From contig JBQDDG010000047.1 of assembly GCA_052093225.1 (NCBI GenBank), positions 1-19,638 of the forward strand: a DNA stretch of 19,638 bases. The letters run 5' to 3'. This stretch comes from JB111 sp052093225 (GTDB taxonomy: Bacteria; Actinomycetota; Actinomycetes; Actinomycetales; Actinomycetaceae). This document shows, piece by piece, positions 16,078 to 19,638 of this stretch (position 1 is its first letter; each line of letters begins with the position of its first letter). The notes under the pieces were generated by a model. It had not been told where the DNA came from. It was given only the letters and a program-made list of their open reading frames with translations, and did no database searches. Position numbers and translations under genes: made by a program.

Positions 16078-16787
16078 CCGCGCCCGACGACGTCCGGGCG
16101 GTCCGGGAGTTCCTCGCCCGGCCGGCGCCGGAGGTGGCGCCCGAGCTCCTCGGGGCCGTGGTCGTCGTGCGCTCGACCGAGGGCGAGGTGGGGGTCCGCC
16201 TCACCGAGGTCGAGGCCTACCTGGGTCCCGACGACCCCGGGTCGCACGCGCGCTCCGGCGTGCCGACGGCGCGGACCGCCCCGATGTTCGGCCCGGCCGG
16301 CCACGTCTACGTCTACTTCACCTACGGTCTGCACACCTGCCTCAACCTCGTGTGCGGCACCGACGGTCAGGCGACCGGTGCGCTGCTGCGCGGCGGTGAG
16401 GTCGTGCGCGGGCACGACCTCGCGCGGGCACGACGCCGAGAGCCCAGTACGGATGCAGCCCTCGCCCGGGGACCGGGAAACCTCGGGCAGGCCCTCGGCC
16501 TCACCCTGGAGGACTCCGGCCTCGCCCTGGACCCCGCGGGTCGGATCTGGCTCGAGCTCGGGGCGGCGCGAGCAGGCCACCGCAGCGGCCCCCGCGTCGG
16601 CGTCTCGGGGCCCGGGGGCGACGGCGAGCAGTTCCCCTGGCGGTTCTGGGTTCCCGGCGGCGTCGGTGTCTCGGCCTACCGCCCGGGCGGGGCACGCTCA
16701 CGGGGGCGCAGCCGTACCGGTGGCGGAAGCGGCGCGGGCTCGAGCGGCCAGGGCTCGAGCGCTGTGGGCGGCGGGGGCGAGCGCTGA
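16074..16787 (+). CDS. 3-methyladenine DNA glycosylase (AAG/Mpg family), CTG start
   Basis: The enzyme removes alkylated or deaminated purines, starting base-excision repair. The product (237 residues if begun at CTG 16074) carries FLARPAPEVAPELLG, the active-site segment RLTEVEAYLGPDDPGSHAR with catalytic E47, MFGPAGHVYVYFTYGLHTCL, and ALLRGGEVV and ARGPGNLGQALGL, all family hallmarks. No ATG, GTG or TTG fits: the first in-frame GTG (16134) would cut off the conserved FLARP segment, and upstream ones lie deep in argH. CTG 16074 has GGAGG (16062-16066) 7 bases before it and overlaps the argH TGA as CTGA. The last 30 residues are a Gly/Ser/Arg-rich disordered tail absent from most relatives. 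Confidence 0.88.
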   Translation: MTAPDDVRAVREFLARPAPEVAPELLGAVVVVRSTEGEVGVRLTEVEAYLGPDDPGSHARSGVPTARTAPMFGPAGHVYVYFTYGLHTCLNLVCGTDGQATGALLRGGEVVRGHDLARARRREPSTDAALARGPGNLGQALGLTLEDSGLALDPAGRIWLELGAARAGHRSGPRVGVSGPGGDGEQFPWRFWVPGGVGVSAYRPGGARSRGRSRTGGGSGAGSSGQGSSAVGGGGER

Positions 16788-16822
16788 CCGGTCGACGGTG
16801 ACAGACACGCCTGCCCGATGAG

Positions 16823-16841
16823 TAAGGTAAGGCTCACCTAA
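16823..16841 (+). promoter_or_regulatory. DtxR/IdeR iron box
   Basis: TAAGGTAAGGCTCACCTAA matches the DtxR/IdeR consensus TTAGGTTAGGCTAACCTAA at 16 of 19 positions, keeping both AGG/CCT cores and the central GGCT. It lies 16 bases before the SIP start codon, and TAAGGT (16823-16828) within it could be the -10. Iron-loaded DtxR/IdeR bound here would block transcription, so the next gene should be expressed under iron limitation. The regulator gene is not in the window. Confidence 0.88.
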
Positions 16842-16857
16842 CCAACGAGGGGGAGTC

Positions 16858-17709
16858 ATGCCACAGCAGTACAGCGTGCTCAAGCGCACGGCGCTGTCGG
16901 CCGCCACGGCCGTGTACGCGCGCACGATGTCGGTCGCTCCGACCCGTGACTTCGCGCCGGAGTTCCCCGCGCGGGTCGTCGGTCTGCGTGACCTCACGCC
17001 GTCCTTCCGACGGGTGCGCATCGCGGCGCCCGAGCTCGCCGACGTCCAGCGCCTCGGCCCCGACGAGTACGTCGGGATCTACATGCCTCCGGTCGGTGTT
17101 CCGCTTCGTCTGCCCGAGCCCGCGTTGAGCCCGCGTGGTCCGCTGCAGAAGATCCCCGAGCAGGAACGTCCCGACCTGCGGTGGTACACGATCCGGGCGC
17201 AGCCGCCCGGTGCGGACACGATCGACGTCGATGTGGTGGCCACCGGTCACGACGGACCCGGCTCGAGGTGGATCGCACGCGTGGCGGTCGGCGACGAGGT
17301 CGGGATCCGCGTCCAGACCGCGCCCTACGGCAACGCCCCCGCGGCCGGTCACCACGTGCTGCTCGCGGACGAGACCGGTCTTCCCGGCATGCTCGCCGTC
17401 CTCGACGCCCACCGGGACGACGACCGACGCCGCTTCACCGCGATCCTCGAGGTTCCCTCGCACGATCTCGTCACCGATGAGGTCGACCGGGCTGAGGTCA
17501 CGGTCGTCCTGCGCGGCGAGGAGGCGCCCGGTTCGGCGTTGCGGCCCGCGTTGGAGAGGGCCGACGTCGGAGACGCCGACTACGCCTGGATCTGCGCCGA
17601 GGCCGCGACGGTCGCCGGTGCGCGCCGCCATCTCGTCAGGGAGTGCGGCCTCGACCGTCGTGCGGTCATGTACTCCGGGTTCTGGAAGGTGGGGCGCGCG
17701 CGCCTGTGA
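16858..17709 (+). CDS. Siderophore-interacting protein, FAD-dependent ferric-siderophore reductase
   Basis: SIP-family reductases release iron from imported ferric siderophores in the cytosol with FAD and NAD(P)H or ferredoxin. The 283-residue protein has VVGLRDLTPSFRRVRI at the start of the FAD-binding barrel, the flavin motif RWYTIR (108-113), and VGDEVGIRVQTAPYG. The nucleotide half contains LLADETGLPGMLAVL and YAWICAEAATVAGARRHLVRE, and the tail GFWKVGRARL is the family end; length is normal. ATG 16858 has GAGGGGGAG before it; an internal ATG at codon 24 is possible but has no ribosome site. The DtxR box at 16823-16841 predicts iron repression. A 70-base gap separates it from the glycosylase gene, so it probably has its own promoter. 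Confidence 0.93.
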   Translation: MPQQYSVLKRTALSAATAVYARTMSVAPTRDFAPEFPARVVGLRDLTPSFRRVRIAAPELADVQRLGPDEYVGIYMPPVGVPLRLPEPALSPRGPLQKIPEQERPDLRWYTIRAQPPGADTIDVDVVATGHDGPGSRWIARVAVGDEVGIRVQTAPYGNAPAAGHHVLLADETGLPGMLAVLDAHRDDDRRRFTAILEVPSHDLVTDEVDRAEVTVVLRGEEAPGSALRPALERADVGDADYAWICAEAATVAGARRHLVRECGLDRRAVMYSGFWKVGRARL

Positions 17710-17780
17710 CCCCGACGCCGGGGCGATGACTCCGGGCGTCGTCCTCGCCAGAGGAGTGGTGAGGCTGCCGCCCCGCCGTC

Positions 17781-17808
17781 GGGACCGCACGGGACGGGGG
17801 ACGGGGGG
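17781..17808 (+). other. G-quadruplex-type motif upstream of tyrS
   Basis: Four G runs (17781-17783, 17791-17793, 17796-17800, 17803-17808) are separated by loops of 7, 2 and 2 bases on the plus strand. This meets the usual G3+ N1-7 quadruplex pattern. It lies in the 221-base gap between the SIP gene and tyrS, 122 bases before the tyrS start. If transcribed it would be in the 5' leader of tyrS. In so GC-rich a genome, chance occurrence is quite possible. Confidence 0.5.
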
Positions 17809-17930
17809 CGGACGCGGTCGGGCGCGGGCGCCGCGCGCACCAGGTGGCACGATGGATCCCGGCCGACTCTCTCGCCGGCCCGCGCCGGGTGGACCGGCGT
17901 GAGTCGACCGCACCCTAAGGAGCACGTGTC

Positions 17931-19199
17931 GTGACCGATGTCCTCGACGAGCTGAGGTGGCGGGGCCTTCTCGCCCAGCACACGGACCTGGACGCGCTGC
18001 GCGCGGCCCTCGCCGACGGACCTGTCACGTACTACTGCGGCTTCGATCCCACCGCGCCCTCCCTGCACCACGGGCACCTCGTCCAGCTCCTGCTCCTGCG
18101 TCACCTGCAGAACGCCGGGCACCGTCCGATCGCGCTGGTCGGCGGAGCGACGGGCATGATCGGTGACCCCCGCATGTCCGGCGAGCGCAAGCTCAACACC
18201 GCCGAGACCGTCGCGGAGTGGACCGAGCGGCTGAGGGCCCAGGTCTCGCAGTTCCTCTCGTTCGACGGGGACAACGCGGCCACCGTCGTCAACAACATGG
18301 ACTGGACGGCGGACCTCACGGCGATCGAGCTGCTGCGCGACGTCGGGCAGCACTTCCGCATGTCCGCCATGCTCGCGAAGGACACGGTCGCCACCCGGCT
18401 CGCCTCGAGCGAGGGGCTGAGCTTCACCGAGTTCAGCTACCAGCTCCTCCAGGGCATGGACTTCCTCGAGCTCTACCGCCGGCACGGCGTCACGCTCCAG
18501 ACGGGCGGCAACGACCAGTGGGGCAACCTCGTCGCAGGCCTCGACCTCGTGCGCAAGGTCGAGCGGGCCGAGGTCCACGTCCTCACCACGCCGCTCATCA
18601 CCAAGGCCGACGGCACCAAGTTCGGCAAGACCGAGGGCGGTGCCGTCTGGCTCGCTCCGGACATGATGAGTCCGTACGCCTTCTACCAGTTCTGGCTCAA
18701 CACCGCCGACGACGACGTGGTCCGGTTCCTCAAGATCTTCACCTTCCGCACGCGCGAGGAGATCGCCGAGGTCGAACGGGAGGTCGAGGAGCGCCCGTTC
18801 GCGCGTGCCGGCCAGAAGCTCCTCGCCCAGGACGTGACCACGCTGGTGCACGGATCGGAGGCCACCGCCCGGGTCCAGGCCGCGTCCGCCGCGGTGTTCG
18901 GCAAGGGCGACCTGCACGAGCTCGACGCCGAGACGCTCGCCGACGCCACCGCTGAGCTGCCCCGGGCCGCCGGTGTGGTGGGGGAGACGAGCGTCGTCGA
19001 CCTGCTCGTGGCCACCGGGCTCGAGCAGGGGCGCGGGGCGGCCCGGCGCACCATCGCCTCCGGGGGTGCCTCCGTCAACGGGACCAAGATCGATGACGAC
19101 GAACGCCTGCTCGCGCCCGAGGACCTGCTGGCGGGTGGTGTCGTGGTCCTGCGCAAGGGGCGCAAGAACATGGCGATCGTCGAGACCGCCTCCTCCTGA
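17931..19199 (+). CDS. tyrS: Tyrosyl-tRNA synthetase
   Basis: TyrRS charges tRNA-Tyr with tyrosine. The 422-residue class-I enzyme has the tyrosine pocket YYCGFDPTAPSL and the HIGH-type motif HHGH (46-49). It also has LVGGATGMIGDPR, the tyrosine-binding QLLQGMDFLELYRRHGVTLQ with GGNDQWGN, and the KMSKS-type loop KFGKT (230-234). A C-terminal S4 RNA-binding domain (about 355-415; VVDLLVATGLEQGRGAARRT, ASGGASVNG) completes the normal bacterial form. The GTG start has AAGGAG 8 bases before it. No T-box leader is recognised upstream. It is followed by a hairpin and a promoter region leading out of the window. Confidence 0.97.
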   Translation: MTDVLDELRWRGLLAQHTDLDALRAALADGPVTYYCGFDPTAPSLHHGHLVQLLLLRHLQNAGHRPIALVGGATGMIGDPRMSGERKLNTAETVAEWTERLRAQVSQFLSFDGDNAATVVNNMDWTADLTAIELLRDVGQHFRMSAMLAKDTVATRLASSEGLSFTEFSYQLLQGMDFLELYRRHGVTLQTGGNDQWGNLVAGLDLVRKVERAEVHVLTTPLITKADGTKFGKTEGGAVWLAPDMMSPYAFYQFWLNTADDDVVRFLKIFTFRTREEIAEVEREVEERPFARAGQKLLAQDVTTLVHGSEATARVQAASAAVFGKGDLHELDAETLADATAELPRAAGVVGETSVVDLLVATGLEQGRGAARRTIASGGASVNGTKIDDDERLLAPEDLLAGGVVVLRKGRKNMAIVETASS

Positions 19200-19219
19200 G
19201 CGGCGCGGTAGCCAGGGCC

Positions 19220-19242
19220 GGCGCGGCCTGCCGGGCTGCGCC
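19220..19242 (+). terminator. Candidate terminator hairpin after tyrS
   Basis: GGCGCGGCC (19220-19228) pairs with GGCTGCGCC (19234-19242) over 9 base pairs with one G-U wobble and a 5-base loop, 21 bases after the tyrS stop. No T-run follows, as is common in actinobacterial terminators, so function is plausible but unproven. Confidence 0.5.
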
Positions 19243-19365
19243 GTGGGCGGTGGACCGGGGGCTCGGCAGACGCCTGGCCGGACCGCCGGCAGCGACACGC
19301 CGCGGAGCCCGTGCCTCGGCTCACCGGCCGGTGCGGCAGGTCACGCCGGAAGGGCCCGGATCCGG

Positions 19366-19395
19366 TTGACCAGCGCGATCTGACCCGCGTAATGT
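19366..19395 (+). promoter_or_regulatory. Strong sigma-70-type promoter downstream of tyrS
   Basis: TTGACC (19366-19371) and TAATGT (19390-19395) are separated by 18 bases, the best -35/-10 pair in the window. A start would fall near 19402. A perfect 12-base palindrome CACCGGCCGGTG lies at 19322-19333, 32 bases before the -35. No convincing protein gene follows within the window. A stable RNA, probably the rRNA operon, is the likeliest target. Confidence 0.62.
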
Positions 19396-19638
19396 TGCTT
19401 CTCGCCGCACGGACCGGAACACCGGGTCGAACGGAGCGAAAGCTTCCAGACCTGCCGGGCCAAGGCACCACATCCAAAGGATCGGAAGCACAGCTGACGG
19501 CCCGGAAGATGGACCACGAGTAAGTCCGGTCACAAACCAAGCGAATTGGTCAGAAGCCGGGTGAACATGTGGTTAAGATAGTCAAGTTGCCCTGATGTTG
19601 CGGTTCAGGCCTTTGGGTCTGGGCGGGTGTTGTGGGTG

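Larger units (their letters stand above)
19200..19638 (+). other. Gene-free region after tyrS, probable rRNA operon leader
   Basis: These 439 bases hold no convincing coding region. Besides the hairpin and promoter listed, the last 180 bases are clearly less GC-rich than the rest of the window. They contain ACCAA-GCGAA-TTGGT (19536-19550), the -10-like TAAGAT (19574-19579), and a closing GT-rich stretch. The GGTTAAGATAGTCAAGTTGCCC stretch around 19571-19592 resembles promoter regions in front of 16S rRNA genes in Micrococcales, from memory. The window ends before any 16S sequence could be seen, so this is inference. Confidence 0.5.

Noticed and set aside
16928..17709. An internal ATG (codon 24) as the start of the siderophore-interacting protein
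   Set aside because: It has no ribosome site, while ATG 16858 is preceded by a purine-rich ribosome site and is well placed behind the DtxR box.
17710..17930. A T-box riboswitch before tyrS
   Set aside because: No T-box sequence (TGG.TGG...-type core) or specifier stem was recognised; the gap holds GC-rich hairpins and a G-rich run only.
19311..19523. A 70-codon frame downstream of tyrS
   Set aside because: It overlaps the strong promoter, has no ribosome site, and lacks the third-position GC signal of this genome; it is treated as non-coding leader.
19546..19579. A second rRNA-type promoter TTGGTC ... TAAGAT
   Set aside because: The spacer is 22 bases, too long for a standard promoter. 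The -10-like hexamer is noted, but no partner -35 is convincing.

Overview
The window is very GC-rich and nearly every reading frame has G or C at third codon positions. Gene order and protein families (argCJBD-R-G, a DtxR-type iron box, an F420-linked oxidoreductase family protein, a corynebacterial-type heme oxygenase, GTG starts, likely leaderless mRNAs) point to a chromosomal segment of an actinobacterium, probably of the Micrococcales. The taxonomic call is inference.

Layout. (1) 1-406: the right end of an IS256-type element that has cut off a LysR regulator gene after its DNA-binding domain. (2) 547-1533 (-): a quinone oxidoreductase. (3) 1717-8050 (+): the arginine operon argC-argJ-argB-argD-argR-argG. 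All six genes are chained by 4-base start/stop overlaps, behind a candidate ArgR operator and a promoter that suggests a leaderless message. argF, usually found between argD and argR in actinobacteria, is absent there. (4) 8051-9360: a tandem repeat, a large palindrome and two secreted lipoproteins (-). (5) 9482-13045 (-): a long-form (ArcB-like) ornithine carbamoyltransferase, a broken membrane-protein gene on the opposite strand, a heme oxygenase with two matched upstream palindromes, and arginine deiminase. (6) 13122-14516 (+): an F420/NADP oxidoreductase family protein and a FitAB/VapBC-like toxin-antitoxin pair. (7) 14590-17709 (+): argH, a 3-methyladenine-DNA glycosylase that appears to start at CTG, and a siderophore-interacting ferric reductase behind a DtxR/IdeR box. 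(8) 17931-19199 (+): tyrosyl-tRNA synthetase, followed by 439 gene-free bases with a strong sigma-70-type promoter, probably the lead-in to an rRNA operon beyond the window.

How the genes work together. argJ, argB, argC and argD make (acetyl)ornithine; the long-form carbamoyltransferase could supply citrulline; argG and argH finish arginine; ArgR would regulate. Arginine deiminase runs the opposite way (arginine to citrulline), so synthesis and degradation sit within 15 kb. A second theme is iron: heme oxygenase releases iron from heme, the SIP protein reduces ferric siderophores under a DtxR box, and a ferric-reductase-like gene has decayed nearby. No wholly new multi-gene system is evident. 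The most unusual points are the paired TGAC-N5-GTCA operators, the CTG-started glycosylase, the rearranged argF, and the palindrome after argG.
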